From positions 4,452,501-4,516,500 of the forward strand of contig CAHIKZ030001813.1 of assembly GCA_903632075.3 (NCBI GenBank): a DNA stretch of 64,000 bases, given 5' to 3'. Of the stretch, positions 1 to 12,295 are shown piece by piece. Below the pieces are notes generated by a model that ran no database searches, was not told the origin of the DNA, and saw only the letters and a list, made by a program, of their open reading frames with translations. Every line of letters begins with the position of its first letter. Position 1 is the first letter of the stretch. This DNA comes from Acanthosepion pharaonis (taxonomy: Eukaryota; Mollusca; Cephalopoda; Sepiida; Sepiidae). The position numbers and the translations under genes were made by a program.

Positions 1-36
<36 letters not shown>
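1..36. repeat. (GA)n microsatellite
   Basis: An almost pure GA run starts the window and decays into GA-rich sequence (AGAGAAAGAGG). It is cut by the window edge, so its full length is unknown. Confidence 0.9.
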
Positions 37-37
<1 letters not shown>

Positions 38-2375
38 GAAACGAGAAAGAGATAGAGGTAGAGATTGACAGAGAAAAGAAATGATGATCATAATCATGAT
101 AAGAAAATTTATTTGGGTAACGTGAAATTCCATTCGGTTTATTAAATAAAAGTAAAGAAACTTCATTGCACAGCATATTCACCATTTTCTTTCGCCATGT
201 TTTGGCAATTTTAAAATTCCATACTTCTTGAACGTTTTATCTTTCTCTGAAAAGAACTGCTCTGGATGCTGTTCGCCGTTTTCCAGCTAATTGATTTTTT
301 TTCATTAACCGAATTCTAAAGATACGAGATGAAAGTGCAATCCGATGGTACCATATGTAATGAATGCGGTGGGTTTTTAAAGATTTCCCAGCTGACCTGT
401 AAGAATTTTGCTCTACTCACCAAACACGTGTTCTAGATTTAGTAGGTTGACGCGTAAATAATTTCTGGTTTTATTTATCAACTTTATTCTTTAAAAAGTA
501 AATTAAAGCTATATTTTTATTCAATTCACCAGTATTTTCCATCATGTCTTACCACTTATCAGACATCTCTTTGATACCTTTTGAATAAAATTCACAGGTT
601 TTCGATGTGAAAAAAGATTTTCCAAAAATTCTAGTTTTCAGTAGAGAAAATTTCCTCTCTCAAAGTGTTTTACAGCAATCGAAAAAAATTAATAATCAGC
701 TGGTGAAAGTTAAGGAAAATAAAACAAGTCGTGTAGAATAGACCGACTGAATTATACTTTTTTAGTTATTCTTGTCATATGTGGCTTTATATTGTCTTGT
801 CGTGGAGGAGAACAACATTTCTCTATTGACGAGCGTATAAAGACATTGCAGCTAGTAGTTGTATAAGTTTTCATTTAATGTTTTATTGCTTTTTAAGAAA
901 TATAAATGAATAATATCACGACTGTGTCACCATACGCACAAAAACACCTTTCTTCCATGGATTTCTGCTTTTGAGGTTGCTTGTAAATCATTACATTTTG
1001 CGTTAAACATCGTTGTATGTAATCGATTTTTCACCACCTGCTACATATATATAAACAACAGTTAGTTAGAATGATACATTTTTCATTACAACTGGTTCCC
1101 CAAAACGGAAATTCTTTAGGACTTAACCTAATGTCATAATGAAATAATACACCTTATCCCTTAACTTGATTCGAGTGGATGGTTTTCGTTGACTTCATTT
1201 ATTAGACGCAGTCAGGGTCAATATTGGTTCTTTAGTTTGCTGTGCTGTACTATGGTATCCATGACAAGAAATATAAGAGGCCTGAATTGAACTTAATGTC
1301 CAACAGGAATCCTAATCAAGAATCCTAAGTAGAGGAGATCTGTGTTGATTCCAATATGTCCTGGGTTCATATTAACAGATACCAAAGTAAATCTTGTACT
1401 CAGTGTCAACACAGAAAATTAAAATACGCAGCAGCCGTTAGGGTTGACAGTATGCTTTCTCTAAGTTAACAAGTGCAGAATCGGATCACAAAGGATGTCG
1501 GTGGATGATTCACCATAAACAAGAAAGTGAACCAGGATAGCCGGACAAAAGGAAGTTATAGGAACACCGACCTGAAGAAGATCAAACGTTAGAAGAAAGA
1601 CCTAAATCCACATACCTTCGATTCAGGCGACGTTAATTCAAATGATGACCAGAAGCGTATAAACAATAATGAAAACGCTAATAACATTATAATAAAATTA
1701 CTTGTATCCTATGTTGTAAAAGATTTACTTTAGATTGTTTACAATTTATTTTAAAAAGGGAATTTTTTTATGATGGAATCTATGCACCAAAGCGACTAAC
1801 ATAACCAAGCTGGTGGAAACGTTTTTCAATACTTTTCAATTATTCTCAAGTAATGTCATAGTCAAGTATTATGTGATCTAGTGTAGAAACTTCAACTAGA
1901 AATATCCAATACGACTCTTTGTAAACCCATTCTATCATACACAATATTTTCACCATAAATTATACAATTTTGTACATTTTTTTGTGTCTGAGTTGCAGAT
2001 TTTACTCTTTAAAAACATTAAAATGAATATCTTTATATTATTGCCAATTTTCTCATCTTGAAATAAATAAAAAAAAAATCCAAAAAAGACATTTTTAAAA
2101 AATTGCATGCTGATATGGTACCTGTTCCAATACAATCAAAATGAAGTTAAAACTAAACTTTCCTAATGACATCCATTGTCAAAAAACAGCATTTTTGGTT
2201 AACCTAATATGTAAGCGGATTGTTTAATCGAAAGTCATGACATTTAAATTTCTTATGCATATATTTATTAATTTTGTTATTTATTATTTTATTAATTTCT
2301 ATATGAAATTATACATATTAAATTATATATATATTCTTTATAATTATCTTGTATATATAAAATAAATAAATAAAA
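37..2375. other. AT-rich stretch, no feature recognised
   Basis: I see no long reading frame, tRNA-like box pair or terminal inverted repeat here. The only reading frame near 60 codons (minus strand, 1950-2135) is low-complexity and has no recognisable motif. Confidence 0.5.
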
Positions 2376-2404
2376 TAATATCTATCTATCTATCTATCTA
2401 TATA
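2376..2404. repeat. (ATCT)n microsatellite
   Basis: About six ATCT tetranucleotides within an extended AT-rich stretch of short AAATA and TA runs. Confidence 0.85.
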
Positions 2405-2904
2405 TATTCTTGATAAATTATGGATTGTGAACAAAAGAACTAAGTCCTGGTTTTCTTTCTTCCGGTTCTATTAATTCCCCAATGATCTAAATACAGACGT
2501 ACTAATGAAGTAGTCGTACTTGATATTAAGATCGCATTAAAGGCATGAAACTAGCAATCACTTTTCCACGTTTGATCATCATTGACAATGCATTTTCTAC
2601 GCGCTCTTCAATTTAAGGGCATGCCCTGTTGAATCTCATTAACTACCGCTTAACAGTGATAGCATCTACCGTTTCGTCCCAGTAAACATCCTTCAGGAAT
2701 CGATGAATTTCATTGGGGTAACTGCTTTTCACGTAGAGTGATACAAAGACATCTTGTATTCATAAGCACTTTCATGTCAGACTTCATTTTGCCAGACTGC
2801 TATCAATAACAAGTTTAAGAGTATGGGTAGTTTATGAGAATTTTTGACATCTACATATCACCAATATTTTCGTCTAATGTTGAGGGCCAATATAATGCTA
2901 CTTT

Positions 2905-3071
2905 ATATATATATACATATGATATTAGTGGTAAATATACACATACATATGGATTCATATATCTAAAATATATATAAATATATATACATACATACATACA
3001 TATATGTTTGTATAAAAAAATAAATACAAGAGGATAGACTCAGGTAGAAATCAATGTCCAGGACAGAGTAA

Positions 3072-3120
<49 letters not shown>

Positions 3121-3192
3121 AAACACTAATATTCCATGGTCATAATTTACGATTCCAATGGAATAAATTATCACCATGGAATATTAGTGTTT

Positions 3193-3278
<86 letters not shown>

Positions 3279-3310
3279 ATATATATTTGTATATGTGTGT
3301 GTGTGTGATT
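2905..3310. repeat. Composite AT-flanked palindromic repeat, copy A
   Basis: The order is: an ATATTAGTGGTAAAT motif, TA/CATA-rich sequence, an AGGATAGACTCAGGTAGAAA block, a (TA)n tract at 3074-3114, a near-perfect palindrome at 3121-3192, and a second (TA)n tract at 3199-3287 that passes into (GT)n. Blocks in the same order recur near 21.8-22.1 kb and 57.06-57.28 kb. This is therefore a dispersed family rather than random low complexity. No coding capacity is seen, and the mobilising class is unknown. Confidence 0.7.
3121..3192. repeat. Near-perfect palindrome between two TA tracts
   Basis: The outer 20 bases (3121-3140) are the exact reverse complement of 3173-3192. Pairing continues inward with ATAATTT and ATTCCA, interrupted by a one-base mismatch and a three-base bulge, to a centre near 3157. 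The palindrome would fold into a hairpin or cruciform with arms of about 35 bases. Confidence 0.9.
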
Positions 3311-3878
3311 TTAGAATGTTCTTCTATCTTTTTCATGTTTCTATTGCTATCTACTTGGGTATAAATTAGCCACTCGCCGTAAAATGTTTGGTTGCTATTT
3401 GGCAGGTTGATAAATTCACTAAATTTAACTAACATATGACATTTAACGAGTATTTTCTTAATGAAGTGTCTGAAACATTAATTGTCTTAGGTAATAATAC
3501 TTGATTTTATGCACGCTTACATATTATATAACATATTCGTTCCAAAAAATTTAACAGAGGAGCTAAAGAAATTAAAAATTGGATATATTCTGTTAGGTTA
3601 GGGATAGTTTTGTTCAACATGTTACAAAGCCAAAACATTAACGCAAGAACCCTGGTTAGGCCCTTTGATAGCTTCATTAATTCTCGACATTTGTGTGGAA
3701 GCCATGAATGGTGTCAAATTCATTTAGAAATGTTTCAAGAATCAGCTATTGACAACTATTTTCTTAAATAACGGCCAAAATAATTCATGCATTCTCGGGG
3801 TCTGGATAAACGTTCCCACTTGACTAATACTACAATGCTACAAAACCAAAATCATAACTTTAGAACTCGAATCAGATC

Positions 3879-3879
<1 letters not shown>
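3311..3879. other. No feature recognised
   Basis: AT-rich sequence between the TA tract and the CA microsatellite. I see no coding or repeat signature. Confidence 0.4.

Positions 3880-3951
<72 letters not shown>
3880..3951. repeat. (CA)n microsatellite
   Basis: An essentially uninterrupted CA run of about 36 dinucleotides. It should be length-polymorphic. Confidence 0.95.
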
Positions 3952-3953
<2 letters not shown>

Positions 3954-4038
3954 TAAAATATAGGTTTAAGGCATTCTATATTTATGGGTTAAAGTATTCA
4001 ATATCAGGGGTAGAGCGTAGGTAAATATAAACGTGGAC

Positions 4039-4147
4039 ATTGAAGTGAAGACCAAAAGCGACAGTTTCATGCTAAAACGCAATCGTCAGGCCATGACGTC
4101 CGAGTTTAGCCTGAAACGTACTGTCGACTGTGGGTGTTGACTTCAAT
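4039..4147. repeat. Imperfect 109 bp inverted repeat (MITE-like)
   Basis: The left arm begins ATTGAAGTGAAGACC and the right arm ends GGTGTTGACTTCAAT. The arms pair over about 35-40 bases with mismatches around a GC-richer centre (4075-4108). A TA run follows directly. It may be a small foldback transposon. No clear target duplication is visible. Confidence 0.6.
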
Positions 4148-4191
4148 ATATATATATATATATCGTTATCTGCACCCGTTTTCTTATATCA

Positions 4192-4533
4192 ATGATTAAA
4201 AATGGCTTCAAGAGAATGAATCCTCTAGCTATTGAAGAAGACTGCCCTCATATACTGACGCTACAGAATCACATGCAAAATCTTTACCATATAACACATA
4301 CCACATCCAATGAAGTCTTTAAAAAGTATCAGCAACTGAAATGGATAGAACATGTAACTAGAAAGCACAATAACAATATAATGAAGATGTTGACTTTTCA
4401 CAATACATTAAACAAAAGATTAGGAAGAAAACTCCCGTCACTACTAGAAAGAGTTATAACATTTCTCGAACTTAATAAGACTATTTTCCTGGAGAGGTGT
4501 TTTAAGAAAAAACATTTTGGAAATTTTAACTGA
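4192..4533 (+). pseudogene. Coding relic, probable LINE reverse-transcriptase C-terminus
   Basis: An open frame of 113 codons. A central segment around WIEHVTRKHNNNIMKMLT resembles the region after the reverse-transcriptase thumb in animal LINEs, where a W-x-G-H-V-x-R pattern is common. This is a family-level impression only. The stretch KMLT...NKRLxRKLP and its 3' continuation recur in diverged form at 53330-53500, supporting a dispersed element. No upstream reverse-transcriptase blocks, promoter or splice context are visible, so I read it as a 5'-truncated dead copy. A short host exon cannot be excluded. Confidence 0.4.
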
Positions 4534-4539
4534 CAGCAA

Positions 4540-5640
4540 CACTGTTCGGCCAATAAATACTGAATATTTCCTCACAATTCCAATTATCAATGTGAATCAT
4601 TCGGAAAAAAATCCTTAAAATCAAAATATGATTAGTTAATTAGGGTAAACTTAAGTGTTATATATCATTTAGATTTTTCAGTTAGAGATAAGAACAGATG
4701 AACTTAATTAAAAAAATAGTTACTGAAATATATTATTTCAAAATAATATAAATTATTTTTGTACTGTATAATAAATTATGTAATTATCAAAACGCTGTAG
4801 TTTGTTTTTCTATCTAAATGATAAGAACATCAATACATTTGATCATATATTTTTAGAGTCCACGAGATTAACACTGCTGCCATTTAACTAAAACTGTTCG
4901 TAAAAATAGCTCGTGCTTTAAATATCACTAGTCTTCAGGGGCCCCTTCTGCTAAAAGAAAATTTACAATCTTATTGAGTACGTGATTTTGCACATATTAC
5001 ATGATCTTATAATTTCTGACCAATCACTAATAGTTTTAAGGAAAATTTAAAAGAAATTCATTTGATTTATCTAAAACCTACAAAAAGTAATGATGTGGCA
5101 AGTGTAAGTTCATGCGACATAGAGAATTTCACTTGTAAGCAAGATTATGAGTAGGCAAGACTTTCCTAACGAGAAACAGCGAGAAATGAAAGACATGCCG
5201 GTAGCCAAAATGCAAAGCAGTTTCTTCCGGATTTAACAATGATTCTTTGTCATTTTTATAAGCAGTGAATCTCAAAATGAGGAGTAATTCTCCTTCTTAC
5301 GAATTTTCTTACACAGCAAATGTGGATATATTTTTTTATTACAATATGAGTTGAAGTGTGAAAATTTCGAAGTTTTACAATTTGGATATTCAGATGACTC
5401 ATAATGCTTAATTGAATAAGTTAATTGTTCCATGAGAGATAAAATGCCCTTGGAAATTATCCTGTTGCAACATTAAATAGTTGATGTTAACAATGTTAAT
5501 AAAATATTGCATAACAATGTCATACGCAGGTAATTATTTAAAGAAATAAGAGGGTAAAAATGAACAGATTAGAAATTGACAAATTTTCCATTTCACTGAA
5601 GCAGACTTCAAACGCTTGAGAGCATTATCGCCTCCTCTAA
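4540..5640. other. No feature recognised
   Basis: AT-rich sequence with no open frame or repeat structure that I can support. Confidence 0.4.
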
Positions 5641-5647
5641 GACACCT

Positions 5648-5728
5648 TTCTTTCTTTCTTTCTTTCTTTCTTTATTTATTTCTTTATTTCTTTCTTTATT
5701 TCTTTCTTTCTTTATTTCTTTCTTTTAG
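5648..5728. repeat. (TTTC)n / (TTTA)n microsatellite
   Basis: Pyrimidine tetranucleotide repeat. A pure CTTT start degrades into mixed TTTC/TTTA units. Confidence 0.9.
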
Positions 5729-5889
5729 CAATATTATTTTGCATGCCTTTTTTCTCACTAAAACCCAACAGCGTTTCTGATATATCTTTTTTCTCACCTT
5801 CTTTTTTCATAATTAAAACGCAATGGCCAGTTCTTTTCTGGGGATAATGCCAGGGTATAACACACACGTTAACCTACTAAGTAACGGAA

Positions 5890-6125
5890 GATTGATTGGA
5901 TTTTACGGCTTATCAACCCTTTGTGGGTTATTTAAAACTGAAACATATTTGGGATTATAAGAATCTTTTTTGCTAGTGACTGTTGCATTAATTTTTTTAA
6001 TAATGATTTTCCAGATGCAAAAACTATTATTTAACCCACAGCTGGGGGAGGAGAAGGCTTCACATCTTTCCTAAGTGTATTTGCACGTAACTGAATGTAA
6101 CGATCCGCAACCAATTACACCGCAC
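5890..6125 (-). mobile_element. tRNA-derived SINE (tail type TTGATAAGCC), minus strand
   Basis: Read on the minus strand, the order is: remnant tRNA-like part, the conserved block around TACACTTAGGAAAGATGTGAAGCC, the CAGCTGTGGGTTAAATA block, and the tail with CACAAAGGGTTGATAAGCC. The same order and tail appear at 54717-55020. The tRNA-like 5' end is truncated or decayed, so this copy probably cannot be transcribed by RNA polymerase III. Confidence 0.75.
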
Positions 6126-6289
6126 ACACAGTCTAGCATAGCACAGTGTTATAGTATAATATTTAAAAGATGCAACATACAATATCACATTCTCGTATCG
6201 TGTCAAATTGTTTGGATACAGGCTGCGATGGATAAATTGTCGTCTACATTACCCAAAAATGTAAATAACACTGAAATCTCATTTTGACA

Positions 6290-7115
6290 AATATATTTAC
6301 CAAATTTACACAAAAATCATTTAAACTACTAAACAGTAGATTTATTCAAAAAATATTGTCATTAGTTTCAACCGCGGCCTCCAGACGACTTCTGAATCTC
6401 CTGCAACTCTTCTGGACGGTCTCCTTGTTTAAGTTGCTGAATGCTGCCATAATCCTTGCCTTCAGTTCGTCTTTGGTTTTACAAGGAATTTTGTTGGTCT
6501 CTCTCGCTCAACTGCGCCCCACAAATAATAATCAAGGGTGTTGCAATCTGGGGAGTTAGGTGGCCAGATGTAAGGGGAGATATGGTCGTAGAAATTGCCT
6601 GACAGCCTTGACTGGGTTCTCTTGCTTGTGTTTCATGGTGTAGAGGCCTGTTTGCGGACATGTGGTTTTCCAGCAGCCACCCTCTTGACTCAGGGCAGCA
6701 CTACCTCATCGAATCTCTCGATGTAAGCCTCCATGTTGTGTCAGTCCTCTGGGAAGCTGAATGAAGACATAACGTAGCATTCGTTTATGATCAGTCAAAA
6801 CACCTTCGTAATCACCATTAGACTCATCTAATTCTTTCCAAATCTTCTGAATTGTCCTCAGATTGACACCCAAACACTCTGAAATGTTCGTATTGGAGCT
6901 TCCGGCGCGAATACCAAGCAGTACACTATGCATTTTCCAAATTTCTAATGGAGTGAATTGTGTCATGGTACTTTTTTTCTCATAGACTGTGCCCAACTGA
7001 CCTACTATAATGTGCAGTCAGCAAAACAAACAAAACAACCTCCCCCCAAAAAAAAAACAAACAAACAACGAGCATGCACGAAATTAAAAATATAAAATGG
7101 TGACAATTTACAAAT
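6290..7115 (-). mobile_element. Internally deleted maT-like Tc1/mariner transposon
   Basis: On the minus strand, an untranslated leader precedes an N-terminal DNA-binding segment (MTQFTPLEIWKMHSVLLGIR..., coding from about 6966 down). Past a deleted centre lie a frameshifted SPDCNTLDYYLWG catalytic-end block and the C-terminal KTKDELKARIMAAFSNLNKE region, ending near 6340. The last motif is typical of the third-aspartate region of maT/mariner transposases. The first and second catalytic aspartates are missing, so the element is dead. Its 5' leader (ACCATTTTATATTTTTAATT when read from the end) matches the leader of the copy at 28520-29170, so the two belong to one family. Confidence 0.8.
6340..6996 (-). 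pseudogene. maT-like transposase pseudogene
   Basis: Residues 1-60 of the readable part carry a helix-turn-helix with the pattern NTNISECLGVNLRTIQKIWKEL, expected to bind the transposon ends. After GGLHREIR the frame stops. Readable coding resumes in other frames through IWPPNSPDCNTLDYYLWGA and TNKIPCKTKDELKA. This is less than a full mariner-type protein (usually about 340 residues). It has at least two frame changes and an internal deletion. Confidence 0.8.
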
Positions 7116-7258
7116 CGCGTTCTGTATAATATCAATAAAATCTAAGGTTGCCTATTTACATTTAAACTTGATGCCATTAACGTTCGTCATTGCTTGAATT
7201 TTCTCAAATTCCTCTTACATAATTCATAATCATACTAACCAATTTCTGATCTCAATTT

Positions 7259-7440
7259 TTTATTGTGTAGTATGTGTCTCCCATCTTTGCTCTCAGTGTC
7301 CTTCAAATAAACCCTGCAATGCACACGTGGGAAATAGCCGTATTGTAGATATATAAACACCCAACCTAGAGAGGAGAAGGGCAGTTTTTCTCAAATATCG
7401 CAGACGAGAATGTAAGATCTATGTCCGGATGAAGTTTCTG
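7259..7440. repeat. Unnamed ~190 bp dispersed repeat, copy 1
   Basis: This copy contains GGGAAATAGCCGTATTGTAG, ATATATAAACACCCAACCTA, GAGAGGAG and TCGCAGACGAGAATGTAAG. It aligns in the same order with 9005-9205 and 9293-9495. All three are in the same orientation. I see no tRNA-like boxes and no coding capacity. Confidence 0.7.
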
Positions 7441-9000
7441 GGTCTGTGCACACGCGGGAACACACACATTGGCCAACTGCGATTAAAGAAGTTGAATAAA
7501 ATGTCCAATGTGAGAAATGACGTCTTGTGTTTCAATTAAACGGGAAAGCGAATACATTTGTATGGCTGTTTGACTAGCAAAGGGCAAATGGGCCCAGATT
7601 TAGCTTCAAACACTGTCCACTTCATACTTCTTCCATCATTTAAAAATAATTGTTGTTGCTAGAAAATAACGAGTCTCATTAATGTAAATTCAGTAGGAAA
7701 TTATTTATGCATAATAATGAGCGTGTTGCATTAAGTTTCGCTAATGACATTGATTATCCAACTTAAGGAAATTCTTCTCTTCGATACATAACTGTCTTGC
7801 GATCGAAGCAGAAGAACGATTTTTGAAAGACTGAACTTATTCATTTGTCAACATCGACCGAAAACTCATTGAAAGCTTCTTTTCCTTCATTCCTTTCCTT
7901 TCTTTTGCCAGATGAATGATTCACTGCGCATGCGCAAACATATTAGCCGTCCATGAATAGGTTTTACTCGTTCTCCATCTTGTTTCCTCTATATCTTTTA
8001 CGCAAATAGACGTTGATGCAAATACTGGAATTTACAGTATTTATGCATTATTTTTCTTACAGATTTAAACGGTTTTCCTCTCTTTTATTTCCATTGCTTT
8101 ACTGTCCTTATTTATGTTAGGAATAATGCATTGTTTTCTCTCCTGAAAGCTTTATCAAGGCCAGCCATTTTTGCTGAGCTTGTACGCTGTCCGGAACAGG
8201 TGCAATCAGATTTTAACTCTTTTGTTATTCATTGAATGCCAAATAAGATATAACCAGGGAAGAATAAATACTTTTCAACATTCTTTGAAAAATAATTTTG
8301 TAATTTTAATAATGATGATATTAAGTAATTGGAGAAGACAGAAACAGAAAAATATAGATGCTGATATTAGGAAAGATAAATAAAATGATAGCAGTAATGC
8401 ATAAAATTAGAATGATGCTTAAATTGCATAAAACGATACGATAGATAATAATAATGAGGAATTTAATAATTGGAATCATTAGTGAAAATATCAATAATTT
8501 TATGAATAATAATAATTATTTTAAAGATTCAGAATCTCTTTTCTTAGTATGCATTCCGATCATATTCTTCTTTGCTTGGATATTTGCTTATTGAATGTAT
8601 TTCTGTAGCAAGTATTGGTTATTTTTAATCGATATTATGATAATTTAAATATAATCAAAGAATAGAAAATAAGACAAAATATTTCGATTGAAGATAATAG
8701 CGGTGTTGGTGATTTTAAATTAAAGTTTATTACATATAAAATTACCAAAACGATGATAACGTCCTTTATGCATTCGTTTAATAGCGATACTCATTTTAAC
8801 GATGATAATTACGAACTAATTATGAAATCATTAGTGATAATGATAATAATTAAGGAAATTACTAAATTAATATGAATAATCATTTATTATGAAATTTGTT
8901 TTGAAATCAATTTTAAGGCTGATAATTATGAAATTAATGAAGAACTCAATGTTAATGATAATAATTAAATCCATGTTCGTGATGATAATTTTTTGAAGTC
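7441..9000. other. No feature recognised; AT-rich with cryptic AATAATTA repeats
   Basis: From about 8400 onward the sequence is built of scrambled ATGATAATAATTA-type motifs, which are low in complexity but not a pure microsatellite. The open frame at 8171-8383 has no recognisable motif. Confidence 0.4.
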
Positions 9001-9004
9001 AATA

Positions 9005-9205
9005 ATTTATTGTATAGTATATATTTCTACCCATATCATGCCAGATCATGTCAGAGAAGCCAGTTGCAGGCTGATGACCTCCTGTGATACACTCATGGGA
9101 AATAGTCTTAGAGTAGATATATAAAAACCCACCCTAGAGAGGAGATGGATGGTTTATCTCAGACATTGCAAACGAAAATCTAAGGACAAGTCCGGATGTT
9201 GATTA
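9005..9205. repeat. Unnamed ~190 bp dispersed repeat, copy 2
   Basis: This copy shares CATGGGAAATAGTCTTAGAG, the GTAGATATATAAAAACCCAC block, AGAGAGGAGATGG and CGAAAATCTAAGG with the copies at 7259 and 9293. It is followed by GATTAATTATG, as is copy 3, so copies 2 and 3 may be a local duplication of about 290 bp. Confidence 0.7.
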
Positions 9206-9292
9206 ATTATGTAATTAATCAGGAATCCAATGTTAATGATAATAATTACTAAATTAATGTTTGAGATGTTAATTACAAAATGATCCGATGTC

Positions 9293-9495
9293 ATTTATTT
9301 CGTTGTACGTGTCTCAACCCAGATCTTGCCAGAAATGTCTTTGCCCGCAGTGTCTCTCTGAGAACCTCCTGGAATGCTCGTATGAGAAAGAGCCGTATCA
9401 TAGCTACATAAAAACCGACCTTAGAAAGGAAATGTGTAGTTTCTCTCAGATATCGCAAACGAGAATCTAAGGTCAACATCCGAACGATGATTAAT
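9293..9495. repeat. Unnamed ~190 bp dispersed repeat, copy 3
   Basis: This copy contains AGAGCCGTATCATAGCTACA, AAAAACCGACCTTAGAAAGG, TCGCAAACGAGAATCTAAGG and a following GATTAATTATGAAATT, as in copy 2. Opposing short reading frames cross it on both strands, with no protein similarity that I recognise. Confidence 0.7.
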
Positions 9496-9499
9496 TATG

Positions 9500-11300
9500 A
9501 AATTTGTTATCAAATCAATGTTAGTGAATATAATTATAAAATCAATGTTCTTAATGATAATTGCAAAATTATTAAAATTAATATTAATGATGATACTCAA
9601 AATGAGGAAATTTAAGCTAAAATAAAAAAGATCATCGTCAATTGAATTATAAGAAAGTGTCAATAATAATATTGCTAATTATTATTATTTCTCTACCTGA
9701 GTTTAATGTGATCTAACGAATTGAGCCATCATATGACAGATTTGAATGACATTAACGACAGTTGTTCTTAAAGATAGCCACTTATGTTGTTTGATAGCCA
9801 ACATGAGACTGGATTTTGTAACTGTTTTCTTTGTTAATGACAGTGTTGCATGACAACCAAAGAAAGCTATGACGTCATGGTTACACTTCATTGCTAATTT
9901 AAAAATAAATCCTCTCAAATGAACAACCGGAGAATAATTGTAGAAATAGGGAGCAAGAAAGCAAGTTTTTGTATAAGAAGCCAAAGACACGAGAAACAAC
10001 GTAATCCGGAAAAAAAGTTTGCGTTTTCGATCTAGAACTCATCGATGTAAACAGATAAATTCGCAGAAAAAGGATATTCAGAAAAAAGACCAATAACCAC
10101 AATGAATTGAAAAAAAAAATATATATATATAAAGAATCAGAAAATAATAGAAACCAATAAGGAAATCTCCAGATTTGTAAATAGACAACTGATGAAAAAA
10201 AATAAATAAATAAAAAAGAAGAATGAAACCAATTAAAAGGGGTAAAATGATGCCAGAAGACACGTTTTCCATTCTTAAAGAACATAAATTGTGAAAAGCC
10301 AGAACTGAAACAGAAAAAGATAATTAACTACTGAAATATATAGAAACGGACAAGGTAACTTAATTTAACTGCTTGACATATGTAGCAACCAAGTTAGTTC
10401 CTAAACTTTAATGTTTGTGACAAGGATATATGGAGCAATAATAAAAATGCCTTACCAGGTCTAAGGTGACACTAAGAAAACAAAAAGAAATCTTTACAAA
10501 GTGAAAAAAATGACTAAAACTGAGAAGACAAACTGGAATAGTCAGCTGCATAACAAATGAAAAAGAAAGAAAGAAAAATTGCTAGCTGCTGTAATAGAAA
10601 CAACAAATAAACCAAAGTAGACCAAGAAATATAGACAGAGAGTGAAAAAATACGAATAAAATAGAATGCTCCTGAGTAAAAGACATGGGAGAAGCAAGAT
10701 AAAAAGAGGAAAAAGAACATGAAATGAAAAAAAGATTAAAGTATGTACAAAGGAACATCAAAATAAACCAAAGTGATTTAGCTATGAGAAATTAGTTTTA
10801 TATAAAATTTAATAAATTTTGTGTACATACAGATACAGGTAATGACGCTAGTCATGTAATGCTGACACGGATTTTTAAGTGCTGAAATTAGCATTTTACG
10901 TAGAAGTAATGTTTTTTAGTTTCTGTAGGTGTACAAAAACATGATCACTACTTATAAAATATATATAAATGCAACATCAAAGACAAGTTCTACATCAGGT
11001 GTAAAAAAACTGGAGGAAGATAGTACATCATCGATGACATCTCTGTGAGTGTGAGAAGAAAAATTAGATGAGTAATTACGCTCTGCCAACGATGTCGTGT
11101 TTTGATTAAAATATACAGGTACAGTATTTGTATAAAAACAAAACATGGTTTCAGATTACAGTTAAATGTAATAAAAGCGCTTAATAAAAATCAGCATTTT
11201 ATTTGTAACGCCTCAACGCAAAACTCATGCTACGGATAGCCATGTTTTGGGAATTGCAACCATGGAATGATTAACAATCAAACAAATGCTCTGTTTATAA
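9500..11300. other. No feature recognised
   Basis: AT-rich sequence with A-rich purine tracts around 10000-10800. The minus-strand open frames here (for example 9899-10285) translate to low-complexity F/L/S/Y-rich strings, as expected from purine-rich DNA, and are not supported as genes. Confidence 0.5.
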
Positions 11301-11321
11301 TATATATATATGAAAACATCC

Positions 11322-11325
<4 letters not shown>

Positions 11326-11380
<55 letters not shown>

Positions 11381-11455
11381 AAAACAGTAAGATATATAAT
11401 CCGGTGTTCTTATAGAACTGTGTAGCGAAAAAAAACATATTTTAAATCAATTCAT

Positions 11456-11516
<61 letters not shown>
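11326..11516. repeat. Pair of (TA)n tracts
   Basis: Pure TA runs at 11326-11377 and about 11456-11516 are separated by about 80 bp of ordinary sequence. Confidence 0.9.
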
Positions 11517-11518
<2 letters not shown>

Positions 11519-12212
11519 GAGCCTCACTCCAAAATTAATGCCTTTCATTTATCATATTAGTCCACAACTTTAAATGGTGATGATGGCGGTATATAGCGGT
11601 TGCATAATCCCATACTTTCTGACTTTGTTTAGACTATTTAGTCTGTTAAAATAACTTGCCTGCAAAGCGGAGCTCTCATCGAATTAGGGCATGCTGAAAG
11701 TAATTCACAAAGTGACATTTATCAACAACTGCTGATGGTTTACAGATACCAATCAATGGATGTGATCATTGTTAGTTGGCGGCTAATGGGATTCTGCATT
11801 GTCAACTCACGAAAGGAAGAGCACAACGATGATGTATTGCCAGTGGTGATGACAACATGGAAAAGTGATTGTTTCATGTTTACAATTTTTGCATATATGT
11901 CTTGGCCATAAATAACTCTAACAAATTTGCATACACACTTCCTCCAACCACCCCCAACCAGCATAAATAAACAATCTAAAGGTCATGATCCGAAATAACC
12001 CTAAGCATTGAACCTAAACAAAAGAGGTAAGAAGGGCCGATTTCCTCCTTCACTTACTCTCACAATGACCTTTACAAAGAACTTGTTCATGGATTAGTGG
12101 CACTTGGTCTAAAGATCTCATTGAAGCGTGCAACTCGCAGTCACATGCATTGTTGATTCTCATGTTCATAATCTCTATATCTATGTTCTTTCTCTATAAA
12201 TATAGCAATTTT

Positions 12213-12215
<3 letters not shown>
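11517..12215. other. No feature recognised
   Basis: Mixed-composition DNA with no repeat or gene signature that I can identify. The small minus-strand frame at 11740-11964 has no recognisable motif. Confidence 0.4.

Positions 12216-12292
<77 letters not shown>
12216..12292. repeat. (TA)n microsatellite
   Basis: About 38 TA dinucleotides directly upstream of a SINE 5' end. Confidence 0.95.
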
Positions 12293-12293
<1 letters not shown>

Positions 12294-12295
12294 CA

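Noticed and set aside
3136..3435. YIYIYI-repeat reading frames on both strands
   Set aside because: Direct translation of (TA)n tracts. The same applies to frames at 12181, 21679, 22069, 27914, 56577 and 56932.
9868..9877. TGACGTCA-like cAMP-response element (ATGACGTCAT)
   Set aside because: An isolated 8-10 bp match is expected by chance in 64 kb, and no gene lies nearby to regulate.
9899..10285. 128-codon minus-strand frame with hydrophobic segments
   Set aside because: The F/L/Y/S-rich composition is explained by purine-rich DNA on the plus strand. No membrane-protein family is recognisable.
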